Positions 18,891-27,552 of a stretch of 48,923 bases of DNA are shown piece after piece. The DNA comes from Myxococcota bacterium (GTDB lineage Bacteria > Myxococcota_A > Polyangia > HGW-17). A model generated the notes under the pieces. That model saw only the letters and a program-made list of their open reading frames with translations, had not been told where the DNA came from and made no database searches. The first letter of the stretch is position 1, and the number at the start of each line of letters is the position of its first letter. A program made the translations under genes and the position numbers. The stretch lies in assembly GCA_018821305.1 (NCBI GenBank), contig JAHJMN010000089.1, positions 1 to 48,923 of the forward strand, given 5' to 3'.

Positions 18891-18924
18891 ATTTAAATTA
18901 CTATCGTATTTCTCCGAGAGCGGT

Positions 18925-19593
18925 CTATCGAAGGATAAATCGGGCGTAGAATGCAAAAAAAGCAGCAGAAATGAGAAACCATAGTGCGGAAGTTTTGATC
19001 ATTATAGACTGCCTCACTTTGCTCTCTTTCTTATCAAGTTCCCCAAGTCTTTTTGTATCTCTTATCAGGACAGCAACATTTGAAATAATTTTTTTCTGCC
19101 CGGTAATTTCAGTGACATCATCTTTCAAAGCAGACGCAGAATACAGATTTGCAGCCACAGCTCCGGTTCCCACCGAAAGTATAAATCCTATTATAAAAAA
19201 TGCCGCTGGAATACTCCGGAGTATGCCACGAGCTCCCGTATTTTCTTTTCGGGCAGAAAAGGAATCCGTAACCATTTTTCGAAGTTCAGCTTTCCGGAAT
19301 TCTTCAGGATCAACCTGAGGTTTTGGTGGCTCAACTTTTGTTATTTGTGGAATATTTGATTCTTTAAATTCATCGGGGATGGGAAGAGGAGGTGGAAGTT
19401 CCTGCCTCACATTATAAGCATCATCGGAAAGTTTCAGGGATTGTAAAGGCCCTGAAGCCTTGCTTACTGCAGGCTGGGAGGTATCCTTTACTTCTTCATT
19501 CGGAGAGGAGAGCTCAAGACCCTTAACACTCTCCGTTGTCCCAACCTTACGGGTTTCAGAATTACCAAAGTAACCTTCAAATGGATCGTGCAT
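18925..19593 (-). CDS. Hypothetical membrane protein with Pro-rich cytoplasmic N-terminus
   Basis: 222 residues. The first ~120 are polar and disordered, with a Pro-rich stretch (PPPLPIPDEF; PPKPQVDPEEF). A membrane helix follows (IPAAFFIIGFILSVGTGAVAA, about 130-150), then a short charged helical segment, and a second membrane helix at the C-terminus (ALWFLISAAFFAFYARFIL). RBS GGGAGG precedes the ATG. Its TAG stop reads TAGACCGCT, matching the first nine bases of the R2 head, though the sequence after that diverges. No family recognised. Confidence 0.6.
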   Translation of the reverse strand: MHDPFEGYFGNSETRKVGTTESVKGLELSSPNEEVKDTSQPAVSKASGPLQSLKLSDDAYNVRQELPPPLPIPDEFKESNIPQITKVEPPKPQVDPEEFRKAELRKMVTDSFSARKENTGARGILRSIPAAFFIIGFILSVGTGAVAANLYSASALKDDVTEITGQKKIISNVAVLIRDTKRLGELDKKESKVRQSIMIKTSALWFLISAAFFAFYARFILR

Positions 19594-19683
19594 AAAAAGC
19601 CTCCCGAAGGAATAAGAAAAAAGAAAAACAATAAAATAAAATATTTATGAGCAATAAATCATCTATGATTTTCTGTAAGAACA

Positions 19684-21966
19684 TTAATGTTTTTCTGTAA
19701 TAATCTCAATAACTTTTTCCGGTGTAAGTGGCAAAACGCTGATATCGCGGCCAAGAGCATTGGAAACAGCATTGAGTACCGCAGCACCTACACTGATAAA
19801 ACTTGGCTCTCCAATACCTTTTGCCCCGAACGGGCCCTGCGGTTCCGGCTCCTCAATAAAAGCCATATTCATAACTGCAGGCACATCCATTGATGAGGGG
19901 ATACTGTAATCTGTGAATCCAGCATTCAACATCTTTCCCTTGTGCATGCGGAAATCTTCCATTATGGCCCAACCAAGCCCCTGAACGGTTCCACCCTGAA
20001 CCTGACCTTCAATACCCACAAGATTAATTATCTGACCCACATCATGAACTGCTGTGGTTTCGAGCACATCAATTGCCCCCGTTTGGGTATCAACTCTGAG
20101 GCGAACGACATGTCCGCCGAAAGAGTAAAATGCATATGCTCTTCCCTGGCCTGTTTCAGGATCATAAATGCGATCTTCGCTTCGATACCAACCGATGGCA
20201 GATGGATTAATCTTCTTGAGATAAAGCATTTCAACTACTTTTTTCCAAGGAGTAGTTTCTTCGGTTTTGGGAGAAATGAACTGTCCATTCCTGCATATAA
20301 CGGTATCAGACTCAACTTTGAGAATTTTTGCTGCGACACTACAGAGTCTTTCATTCAACTGCTTTACACCGTCTATTACCGCATTTCCGCCACTCATGAC
20401 TGACCGCGATGCCACCGTCGGTCCGCTGTCAGGCACTAAAGCTGTATCAACTTCTTCAATCCGAATTAATTCTTCACTGATTCCGAAGGCGTTGGCGCAG
20501 ATTGTCCGCATGGCTGCTAAATTACCCTGCCCCATTTCTGTTACACCCACGGCAAGGGAGACACTTCCATCATTCAATATTGAAACTAAAGATGCACCTC
20601 TGTCCAGTCGGGAGCCACCCCAGTGGAGGTTAACACCGTAGATTGTTGTTCCAAGGCCGATCCCTTCGCGCCAATAACCGTCAACTTTTCCTTTTGCATT
20701 GTAATGGTCATCCCAATTGCTTTTTTCTTTCATAAGCTTGAGCATATCCTGATAGATATGAGCCTGGGGCAGAACTTCACCGGAAGAAAAAACAGGATTT
20801 TCGCGACTTAAACCGTTCATCTCGCGTATTTTTATGGGGTCAATACCCACAGTCATGGCCAGCCGATCAATCTGAGATTCATGTACAGCACCAACTTGAG
20901 GAGCACCAAACCCTCTGTATGGACCACCAAAAAGATTATTTGTATAAATAACTTTTGTATGAACATCCACGGCGCCGATGGAGTAGGGACCCACAGCACT
21001 TGTATTTGCTCTTTCCGCCACAATTGTGGATAAACCTGCATAAGCTCCGGCATCCACAAGTATTTCAGCTTTTACTCCAAGAATTTTTCCGCCTTTTGTG
21101 GCATACAGTTTGTGTTTTATTGCCATGGAGTGCCTTTTGGTTGAGCACTGCATATCATAAACTCTTGGCAGAACAAGCCTTACGGGCTTTCCTGTAGCTT
21201 TACACAAAGCCGCAGCGCACATGGCGGGTTCATCAGGATAGTCTTCCTTGCCACCGAACGCACCCCCGGTAACCGTCTGTATAACTCGAATCATATTATG
21301 AGGAATTCCGAGCATCCTTGCTACTCTGAAACGAACATAAAACGGACACTGGGTACTGGAGTAAATCCGATACGAACCATCGTGAACGGGAAAAGCAACG
21401 GTCCCTTGAGTCTCTAGATATGCATGTTCCTGCCCACCGATGGTATAGTCGTCTTCAATTACAACATCAGCTTTGACCACGGCATCCTCAAAGTCACCAC
21501 GCTTAACGAAAAACTCTTTAAAAAGGTTGCCGGATTCATGAACCTTCGGCGAACCATCATTCAGAGCAGTACGAATATCATAAACACCGGGCATTTCATC
21601 AATTTCAATAACCATGCGATCCCGGGCTTCCATTGCAGCTTCAAGGGATGTTGCAGCAATAAGAGCCAGTCTGTCCCCCACCATTCTCACTTTGTCTTCA
21701 GCTAAAAGAGACTGATCATCATAAATCATGCCTATTTTATTGTTTATGCCCGCGTTTTCCGCCGTAAGTATAGCCTTAACACCGCTGACTTTCAGAGCTT
21801 CACTTATATCAATCTTTTTTATAACTCCACTTGCAACAGGAGAAGAAACAACTACTGCATGAAGCATTCCGGGGAATTTAAGGTCCGGAAGATAAACACT
21901 TTTTCCACAAGCTTTCGCAACGGCATCGGGCCTTGGAAGACCACTGTCCAATCCTTTATTTTTCAT
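19684..21966 (-). CDS. Xanthine dehydrogenase-family molybdenum-binding subunit
   Basis: About 760 residues from the ATG at 21966 (AAAGGA upstream); an earlier in-frame start would add 17 residues overlapping the partner gene. It shows the full Mo-cofactor subunit layout, with FGGKEDYPDEPAMCAAAL, GPYRGFGAPQVGAVHE, GVTEMGQGNLAAMRTI and, near the C-terminus, GPFGAKGIGEPSF. The residues equivalent to bovine xanthine oxidase Glu802 (FGGKE), Arg880 (YRGFG) and the catalytic Glu1261 (KGIGEPS) are all present. This favours purine-type hydroxylation over a simple aldehyde oxidase, though the substrate is inference. It overlaps the upstream FAD/Fe-S gene by 11 bases. It should form a cytoplasmic complex with that subunit. 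Confidence 0.9.
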   Translation of the reverse strand: MKNKGLDSGLPRPDAVAKACGKSVYLPDLKFPGMLHAVVVSSPVASGVIKKIDISEALKVSGVKAILTAENAGINNKIGMIYDDQSLLAEDKVRMVGDRLALIAATSLEAAMEARDRMVIEIDEMPGVYDIRTALNDGSPKVHESGNLFKEFFVKRGDFEDAVVKADVVIEDDYTIGGQEHAYLETQGTVAFPVHDGSYRIYSSTQCPFYVRFRVARMLGIPHNMIRVIQTVTGGAFGGKEDYPDEPAMCAAALCKATGKPVRLVLPRVYDMQCSTKRHSMAIKHKLYATKGGKILGVKAEILVDAGAYAGLSTIVAERANTSAVGPYSIGAVDVHTKVIYTNNLFGGPYRGFGAPQVGAVHESQIDRLAMTVGIDPIKIREMNGLSRENPVFSSGEVLPQAHIYQDMLKLMKEKSNWDDHYNAKGKVDGYWREGIGLGTTIYGVNLHWGGSRLDRGASLVSILNDGSVSLAVGVTEMGQGNLAAMRTICANAFGISEELIRIEEVDTALVPDSGPTVASRSVMSGGNAVIDGVKQLNERLCSVAAKILKVESDTVICRNGQFISPKTEETTPWKKVVEMLYLKKINPSAIGWYRSEDRIYDPETGQGRAYAFYSFGGHVVRLRVDTQTGAIDVLETTAVHDVGQIINLVGIEGQVQGGTVQGLGWAIMEDFRMHKGKMLNAGFTDYSIPSSMDVPAVMNMAFIEEPEPQGPFGAKGIGEPSFISVGAAVLNAVSNALGRDISVLPLTPEKVIEIITEKH

Positions 21967-23338
21967 CTGTGTTTTTCCTTTCACTTGCCAGTTCCACGGC
22001 TTCAAAGATTTTTTCATATCCGGTGCATCGACATAAATTGCCGCTCAGAGCTTCCCGGATCTGCTCCCTTGAAGGATTCTTCACATTCTCCACAAGATGA
22101 TGCGCCGTCATTTCAAAACCTGGTATGCAAAAACCACACTGAACTGCACCAGCATCCACAAAGGATTTCTGAACATTTCCGGGATCGCTCCCTTCCATGA
22201 TTCCTTCTATTGTTGTGATTTCTCTGCCGTCTACACCACCCGTGAGAATCATACAGGCATTTACGGGGACGCCATCAAGTAAAACCGTGCAGGCACCACA
22301 TTCACCTTCACCGCATCCATTTTTTGCTCCCGTAAACAGAAGTTCATCCCGGAGGAAATCAAGAAGTCTCACATTCATGTTGCCGTTATAATTATATTTC
22401 TCGCCATTAACCGTAACGCAGATACCGCCGGAAGGAGCAAACTCAGCGTGGGCTTTTTCATTGTATGGTGTTTTGAAACTGGCAATTCCTGCCCTTCCCT
22501 CTTCAGAATCCGTGAGATGTCTTTTCAGAAAAGCTCCAGCCACATGCTTACGATAGGATGCCTTTCCGCGTACGTCGTCTATTGGCTTAATGGCTTCAGA
22601 AACCATTTTTGCCGCTTTTTCAATTGTTTCGTCGTTTAAGACAGAACCTTCAAGAAATTTTTCAACTTCATATGCTCTGAAAGGAACAGGAGCAACAGAA
22701 GCAATTCCAATTCTTGACTTTAAAACCCTACCAGCCTCATCAAGTTCCGTGAGACAGGCCATGGCCACAATACTTATCACCTGAGCCTTGCGTTGCCCCA
22801 TTTTGTGAAAGTGAGATATTACTCTTGTATCTGGCTTATGTGTCTTCTTTATAATAACTTCCGTTAGAAGTTCATCATCCCTCCGTACGCACTTTCCCGG
22901 ACCCGTAAAGAAATCCGTGAGGGCCACTATCCGTTCACCGGAACCAGACAGGAGCTTCACCTGCGCATCTAAAGCAATGAGTGCTGCAACACTGTCCGCT
23001 GCGGGAGAGGCATTCACAATATTACCCCCAATTGTTGCGCGGTTTCTTATGGGTGGAGCAGCAATCTGTGAAGCAGCCTTGGGAAGCAATGGAAATGTTC
23101 GCCATAAAAGGTCGTCCGAAGCAATCTGTGACATGTTTGTCAATGCCCCAATTTCTATATTATCACCGTTTTCACGCACATACCTGAGGGGAAGATATGT
23201 AATATCAACAATATCCTCAGGTTTGAAAACGCCTTTTTCAATTCGCACCGCCAGATCGGTTCCCCCGGCAATTATTCTGGCTTTTCCATTCAGCAGCGCT
23301 ACTGCACTTGATGGAGTTGAAGGTCTGAAATATGCCAT
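21956..23338 (-). CDS. Xanthine dehydrogenase-family FAD and [2Fe-2S] subunit (fused)
   Basis: 460 residues joining two subunits. Residues 1-~290 are the FAD-binding CoxM/XdhB-like domain, with the FAD motif ARIIAGGTDLAV and the RNRATIGGNIVNASPAAD segment. Residues ~305-460 are the two-cluster [2Fe-2S] domain: plant-type cluster Cys342, 347, 350 and 362 (NGCGEGECGACT), and second cluster Cys401, 404, 436 and 438 (VQCGFCIPG; GNLCRCTGYE). The domain order FAD then Fe-S is the reverse of the common XdhA (Fe-S then FAD). RBS GGAGGAAAAG immediately precedes the ATG. It is the first gene of the two-gene operon. It transfers electrons from the Mo site to NAD+ or another acceptor. Confidence 0.9.
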   Translation of the reverse strand: MAYFRPSTPSSAVALLNGKARIIAGGTDLAVRIEKGVFKPEDIVDITYLPLRYVRENGDNIEIGALTNMSQIASDDLLWRTFPLLPKAASQIAAPPIRNRATIGGNIVNASPAADSVAALIALDAQVKLLSGSGERIVALTDFFTGPGKCVRRDDELLTEVIIKKTHKPDTRVISHFHKMGQRKAQVISIVAMACLTELDEAGRVLKSRIGIASVAPVPFRAYEVEKFLEGSVLNDETIEKAAKMVSEAIKPIDDVRGKASYRKHVAGAFLKRHLTDSEEGRAGIASFKTPYNEKAHAEFAPSGGICVTVNGEKYNYNGNMNVRLLDFLRDELLFTGAKNGCGEGECGACTVLLDGVPVNACMILTGGVDGREITTIEGIMEGSDPGNVQKSFVDAGAVQCGFCIPGFEMTAHHLVENVKNPSREQIREALSGNLCRCTGYEKIFEAVELASERKNTDEK

Positions 23339-23560
23339 CTTTTCCTCCGGTTTATACGACTCCCGTCGAAGTCATAATGTAAAAATTAAATCAATTCAAC
23401 CGACAGATATTGTGCAATTTAATTAAAAGTCTAACAACCCTTTTTTTCCTATAAGCGTAGTTTTAGCGCTCAAAACCACCATTATTAACCATTTTCCATA
23501 TGGGCCTGGACTTTTCCTTGAAGTTTTCCAATAAGGATTATATCTTGCCCGGGACGGTAA

Positions 23561-23580
23561 CCAGACCGCTTTCTGGTTTA
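23561..23580 (+). promoter_or_regulatory. Leader hairpin before small lipoprotein
   Basis: AACCAGA-CCGCTT-TCTGGTT is a perfect 7 bp stem with a 6 nt loop, ending directly before the AAGGAG ribosome-binding site of the lipoprotein gene at 23593. The stem could tune initiation. A regulatory role is inference. Confidence 0.4.
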
Positions 23581-23592
23581 AAGGAGTTCCAA

Positions 23593-24093
23593 ATGAAAAA
23601 ATTCTTACTTGTCTTCACGCTGATCGCCGCCTGCTCTTCCACAGCAAAAAAAGATGATCCTACCCTTCCTCAAAGTCGGAATCAGAACAATGTATCTGAT
23701 CCCGCTAAAACCCCTGAAAACCAAGTGCAAACTGGACTTCAGACTTTTTTGAATGATTTCGTTGCTACAGTTTTAAAATTTGAAGAACAAAAAATTCTTG
23801 GAATGCTCGAAAAAGAGTATGTAAAAACCCAACTTGATCAATTTAAGAAGAAAGATGTTTACAGTTTCGTAAGTGAACTTTTCTGCGGCAATTCAAAAAG
23901 CGGAAAATTCAAGTGTTTTGTTTTAAGAGATATAATTTCCATTGAAATCAAGAAAATCGGACCCGCAACAAACGGCACAAAAAAAACATCGGAAGTCGTT
24001 TTTTCGGTTAAGTCAAAAGATGACTCAATCCAAGTCAATCTTACGGTTGTTTATGAAAAAAGTGGTTTTTCGATTCGTGGGGCCGTAGGCTGA
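23593..24093 (+). CDS. Small hypothetical lipoprotein
   Basis: 166 residues from the ATG at 23593, chosen because AAGGAG lies 6 bases upstream and a lipoprotein signal follows directly; a longer in-frame start at 23500 lacks both. The signal peptide MKKFLLVFTLIAAC has lipobox Cys at about position 14. A polar spacer leads to a small alpha/beta domain with three to four conserved-looking Cys/Phe positions (VSELFCGNSKSGKFKCFVL). It ends in a beta-rich segment resembling an NTF2-like or DUF-type fold, but no family was recognised. It is the first of three co-directional genes (SET protein 17 bases downstream). Confidence 0.7.
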   Translation: MKKFLLVFTLIAACSSTAKKDDPTLPQSRNQNNVSDPAKTPENQVQTGLQTFLNDFVATVLKFEEQKILGMLEKEYVKTQLDQFKKKDVYSFVSELFCGNSKSGKFKCFVLRDIISIEIKKIGPATNGTKKTSEVVFSVKSKDDSIQVNLTVVYEKSGFSIRGAVG

Positions 24094-24110
24094 TCACATC
24101 TGGAGGAAAC

Positions 24111-24464
24111 ATGGATTGTAATTGCTCAGTTACTGTGCGTGTTACTGAAAACAAAGGCAGATGCCTTTTTGCCGTTAAGCCAATTGCTTGTGGGAATGTG
24201 GCTGTTTGTAATCACATAATAAAACTGGATCAATCCATCGGACAGGATCCCGGGATAACCGAACATGAGTTTTCCTGGCCTGACGGTGGTTTATGTCTCA
24301 CCATGGGAGCCATAACTTTTGCAAATCATTCCAGTACGCCTAATTGCTCTTTAAAACCAAATGAAAAAGACCTCACCATGTCTCTTGTAGCCCTGAGGGA
24401 TATTTCTCCCGATGAGGAACTCACCTACAATTATGACTGCGAACTATGGTTTGCAGAGCTTTAA
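24111..24464 (+). CDS. Compact SET-domain protein
   Basis: 117 residues consisting of only a SET domain. Motifs are GRCLFAVKPIACGNVAV (SET-N), ANHSSTPNCSL (residues 71-81, the NHS...PNC S-adenosylmethionine/substrate motif) and ELTYNYDCE (103-111, the catalytic EELxYxYD-type strand with the key Tyr). SET proteins are lysine methyltransferases that use SAM. Bacterial stand-alone members of this size are common in some phyla but their targets are mostly unknown. A clear TGGAGG RBS lies 5 bases before the ATG. It lies 17 bases after the small lipoprotein, so the two probably share a transcript. Confidence 0.82.
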   Translation: MDCNCSVTVRVTENKGRCLFAVKPIACGNVAVCNHIIKLDQSIGQDPGITEHEFSWPDGGLCLTMGAITFANHSSTPNCSLKPNEKDLTMSLVALRDISPDEELTYNYDCELWFAEL

Positions 24465-24530
24465 AACCATTGGATGACAACTTAAAAATAGAGGGTATAA
24501 TAAACTGTTTATTTTTACTGGAGGTTTATT

Positions 24531-26417
24531 ATGAAACTGAGTCATAAATTATTAATACTGAGTTCTTTTGTGTTTTTAATCGGTGCTGGTTGTGAAGGAA
24601 AATCATCGTCTTACAACAATATAAACAACACAAATAATTCGAATAATACTAATAATACTAATAACAGTAATAACTCGAATAATACCAACAACACGAATAA
24701 CACAAATAATATCAATCCCGAGTGTGGAAACGGTGAACTCGAAGGAACGGAAGTTTGTGACGACGGCAATACGAATCCATTGGACGGTTGCAGTGCTGAC
24801 TGCTCGACTATCGAACCGGATTTTGCCTGTCCCGTGCCCGGGGAAGACTGCGTACGGATTGTAATCTGCGGAAACGGTCGAATTGAAGGCAACGAAACTT
24901 GCGATGATCGCAATACAAACAGCAATGACGGCTGCAGCGCAAACTGTACAATTGAGTCCGGCTGGATCTGCCCTGTTGTGGGAGCCGCATGCATAGCTGA
25001 ACGCTGCGGGGATGGCATAAAAGCAGGGTTTGAACTCTGCGACGACGGAAATAATAATCCGAACGACGGCTGCAGCCCCGACTGCAGACTCGAAGACGGC
25101 TACAACTGCGTCGGTACAAACTGTTATCAGACAATCTGCGGCGATGGAAATGTCGAAGGGACCGAAGAATGCGACGACGGTAATGCCCAAGTGGGTGATG
25201 GATGCAGCCCTGACTGCAAACGCGAGCCCAATTGCACCGGAGGAACCTGTCTTGCGGTGTGTGGCGATGGTATAGTCTGGGCTCCGGAGCAATGCGATGA
25301 TGGCAATACCATGTCCGGGGACGGCTGCAGCGCAAACTGCACAATTGAAACGGGTTGGGAATGCGTTGAAATCCCCGAAACCCCGCCGGATCAAATCTTC
25401 CTCCCCACAACTCTGAGAGATTTCATTCCCGGATGCGGAACCTATGCCCGACCCACGGATGAAGCTGCAGGCGCTCAGGCTCCCTACGGTCACCCGGATT
25501 TTGAATGTTACGGCGGAAGTGTCATCGATCCCAACAACGTAGAAGATGACCTTAGCCCCGATAAAAAGCCTGTTCGTATTGCAAATACAGTAACTTACAG
25601 CGATGCGTCTTTTAATTTATGGTATCGCTCAAACGACGATTATAACCGTACCTACAGTCAGATGCTTCCCCTCACAAACATTGGAAATGGCGTCTATCGC
25701 TATGAAAGCGCTGCACATTTTCCTCTTGACACTCTGGGCTGGATTAATGAACTTTGTGGTGGAGTCCAGTGTGAACCGCTTCAGCAGGGGCACAATTTCA
25801 GTTTCACCAGTGAAATAAGATACTGGTTTGAATACAACGGAACTGAACTCCTTGAATTCACCGGTGACGACGACGTCTGGGTATTTATTAACAACCGTCT
25901 GGCCGTTGATGTGGGCGGAATGCATCCTCCTCAAAGTGGTTCCGTAAACCTTGGAGACGCAGGAGTTGCTGCATTTTTAGGAATTACCGTTGGCGGAATC
26001 TATGAAGCAGTGGTTTTCCACGCGGAAAGACACACTTTTGGTTCAAATTACCGTCTGACTCTCACAAACTTCAATCGCGCGCCTTCCCAGTGTACATCTG
26101 ATTGCGGTGATGGAATAATCAGTTCCGTTGAAGCCTGTGACGATGGTGTAAACGATGGCAGTTATGGCACATGCAACTCCGATTGCACTCTTGCTCCCTA
26201 TTGTGGCGACGGTCATATCGATACCGAATTCGGCGAAGTCTGTGACGACGGAATCAATCTCGGCGGCAATGCATCCGCTTGTTCACCGGGCTGTCAGGAC
26301 TTTGGTGCATCCTGTGGTGATGGAGTACTTCAAGTATCTGAAGGTGAACAGTGCGATGACGGAAACACCGTCAGCGGCGACGGCTGCAGCCCCGATTGCC
26401 TCATCGAAATCGAGTAA
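24531..26417 (+). CDS. Cys-rich fibro-slime-domain lipoprotein (Myxococcus disulfide repeats)
   Basis: 628 residues. The signal peptide ends at lipobox GAGC (Cys ~20). A striking Asn/Thr/Ser spacer follows (about residues 30-63), then about five Myxococcus cysteine-rich repeats of the form CGDG...CDDGN...GDGCS.DC (residues ~64-290). A fibro-slime domain follows (about 300-520; GDDDVWVFINNRLAVDVGG, YEAVVFHAERHTFGSNYRL), with three more Cys repeats to the end. Fibro-slime domains occur in extracellular adhesive or matrix proteins; the Cys repeats are a Myxococcota/Deltaproteobacteria hallmark. Likely a surface-anchored adhesin. RBS GGAGG before the ATG. The TAA stop abuts the R1 element at 26418. 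Confidence 0.88.
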   Translation: MKLSHKLLILSSFVFLIGAGCEGKSSSYNNINNTNNSNNTNNTNNSNNSNNTNNTNNTNNINPECGNGELEGTEVCDDGNTNPLDGCSADCSTIEPDFACPVPGEDCVRIVICGNGRIEGNETCDDRNTNSNDGCSANCTIESGWICPVVGAACIAERCGDGIKAGFELCDDGNNNPNDGCSPDCRLEDGYNCVGTNCYQTICGDGNVEGTEECDDGNAQVGDGCSPDCKREPNCTGGTCLAVCGDGIVWAPEQCDDGNTMSGDGCSANCTIETGWECVEIPETPPDQIFLPTTLRDFIPGCGTYARPTDEAAGAQAPYGHPDFECYGGSVIDPNNVEDDLSPDKKPVRIANTVTYSDASFNLWYRSNDDYNRTYSQMLPLTNIGNGVYRYESAAHFPLDTLGWINELCGGVQCEPLQQGHNFSFTSEIRYWFEYNGTELLEFTGDDDVWVFINNRLAVDVGGMHPPQSGSVNLGDAGVAAFLGITVGGIYEAVVFHAERHTFGSNYRLTLTNFNRAPSQCTSDCGDGIISSVEACDDGVNDGSYGTCNSDCTLAPYCGDGHIDTEFGEVCDDGINLGGNASACSPGCQDFGASCGDGVLQVSEGEQCDDGNTVSGDGCSPDCLIEIE

Positions 26418-26576
26418 TAAGTTAATGTCCTGAAATTCGACATTTTCAAGTTAATGACGAATTTGTTCACAGGACATTAAGAATGAAGACCTTGAAATTA
26501 TTGTAGTGTTCTGAATAGCATGTTTTCCTAAACATGCTCAATTTTGATAAAAATTGAATTTCAGGACACAAACTTA
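26418..26576 (+). repeat. R1 element copy f
   Basis: A 159 bp element. The left end TAAGTTAATGTCCTGAAATT and the right end AATTTCAGGACACAAACTTA are inverted repeats (17 of 20 positions). The first hairpin closes on CAGGACAT at about 26470; the second contains AGCATGTTTT...AAACATGCT and ATTTTGATAAAAAT. It begins on the base after the TAA stop of the fibro-slime lipoprotein and ends just before an R2 copy. The internal sequence differs from copies b, c and e, so this is a subfamily sharing ends and architecture. Confidence 0.75.
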
Positions 26577-26587
26577 AATGATTCAGG

Positions 26588-26782
26588 AGAAAGCCCCTGA
26601 TTGTCCTGTTCCTGCTACTGATTTCCTGTGTTCCTGTATTTTTTAACAGGTAGACAGGCAATCAGGAAAACAGGTTCAGGATCTGCGGTTAAACATTCAA
26701 AATCAATGCATAATTACAGATGGCAGGATGGAAATATTCACTTTTCCCAATTTCGATCCTTTTACTCATGAAGCGGTCTAAT
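26588..26782 (+). repeat. R2 element copy a
   Basis: The tail AAGCCCCTGATTGTCCTG starts a set of CCTG units that face inverted CAGG units across ATTTTTTA, forming a long imperfect hairpin. The body follows (AAACATTCAAAATCAATGCA; GGCAGGATGGAAATATTCAC), then TTTCGATCCTTTTACTCATG and the head GAAGCGGTCTAA (reverse complement TTAGACCGCTTC). It is closely related to the copies at 30310-30512 and 48265-48416. Confidence 0.85.
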
Positions 26783-26799
26783 CGCTGCCATCCTGCCTG

Positions 26800-27292
26800 A
26801 CTACACGTATTCGACTGAATTCTACACGTACTTACCTGAATTTTACCGCCAGTCGGCATGAACCTACACGTACTCATCTGAATTCTTGTTTCGGTCGGCA
26901 TGAACCTACACGTACTCCTCTGCATTCTTTCTCCAGTCGTCATGATCCTACACGTACTCACCTGAATTTTACCGCCAGTCGCACCGATTTTACTTGAACC
27001 CATGTGGATTTAACCTCCGGTTGCACGGATTTAACCGCAAGCCACAATCTTTTTACCTCCGGTCGCTCTGATTTTACTTGAACCCATGTGGATTTAACCT
27101 CCGGTCGCACGGATTTAACCGCAAGCCACAATCTTTTTACTTCCGGTCGCCCTGATTTTACTTGAACCCATGTGGATTCAGATTCCTGCTACACTGATTT
27201 TACTTGAACCCATGTGGATTCAGATTCCAACTACTCTGATTTTACTTGAACCCATGTAGATTCAGATTCCTGTCACTTTGGTTTTACTTACA
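26800..27292. repeat. 21-bp minisatellite with 42/84-bp higher-order periods
   Basis: The anchor CTACACG occurs at 26801, 26822, 26864, 26906 and 26948 (spacings 21, 42, 42, 42). In the second half the anchor ACTTGAACCCATGT recurs at 26992, 27076, 27160, 27202 and 27244 (84, 84, 42, 42). All spacings are multiples of 21, so the unit is 21 bp with diverged alternating versions. The first five units lack minus-strand stops and would read as seven-residue units such as TGGKIQV-STCRIMT-TGERMQR-STCRFMP. The second half carries in-frame stops, so coding is doubtful. Confidence 0.85.
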
Positions 27293-27299
27293 GAAAAGC

Positions 27300-27407
27300 G
27301 CAAGACAGGGTCAGGTCATAAACATCTAATATAAATGTAAAATTACAAAAACTTGAAGCAAATATTCACTTTTTAGATTTCTATTTTTGTACTCATGAAG
27401 CGGTCTA
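27300..27407 (+). repeat. R2 element copy d (partial)
   Basis: CAGGGTCAGGTCATAAACAT continues into a diverged body (TATAAATGTAAAATTAC; AATATTCACTTTTTAG) and a well-kept head, GTACTCATGAAGCGGTCTAT. It has the same orientation as the copy at 26588. The tail is shortened by the adjoining minisatellite. Confidence 0.7.
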
Positions 27408-27430
27408 TGCTAACAATAATATGGGCTTTC

Positions 27431-27552
27431 CGCGTTCTTGCGAACGCTGAATTTCCGACGTTTGGTAATCACATCAGCGTGAGTGGCATCGCACCTGATG
27501 CCTCATGCGACGTTGAATCGGCGGATCATAAGCCTGTGACCACACAGGCGAC
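27431..27552 (+). repeat. R4 repeat copy 1
   Basis: It starts with the hairpin GCGTTCTTGCGAACGC, continues TTTCCGACGTTTGGTAATCA and ends in GCGGATCATAAGCCTGTG followed by ACCACACAGGCGACAAC. The end holds the perfect hairpin GCCTGTG-ACCA-CACAGGC (27532-27549). The first half recurs, diverged, at about 29777-29880; the second half recurs at 29583-29630 and 30189-30238. Together these copies flank the AT-rich gene pair. Confidence 0.75.

Noticed and set aside
24603-25493. Minus-strand ORF of 296 codons opposite the Cys-rich gene
   Set aside because: It is a shadow of the repetitive Cys-rich coding sequence on the plus strand, which has a clear signal peptide, RBS and known domains.
26800-27292. 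CRISPR array
   Set aside because: The period is 21/42 bp without unique spacers; repeats are directly adjacent and diverged, and no cas genes are present.
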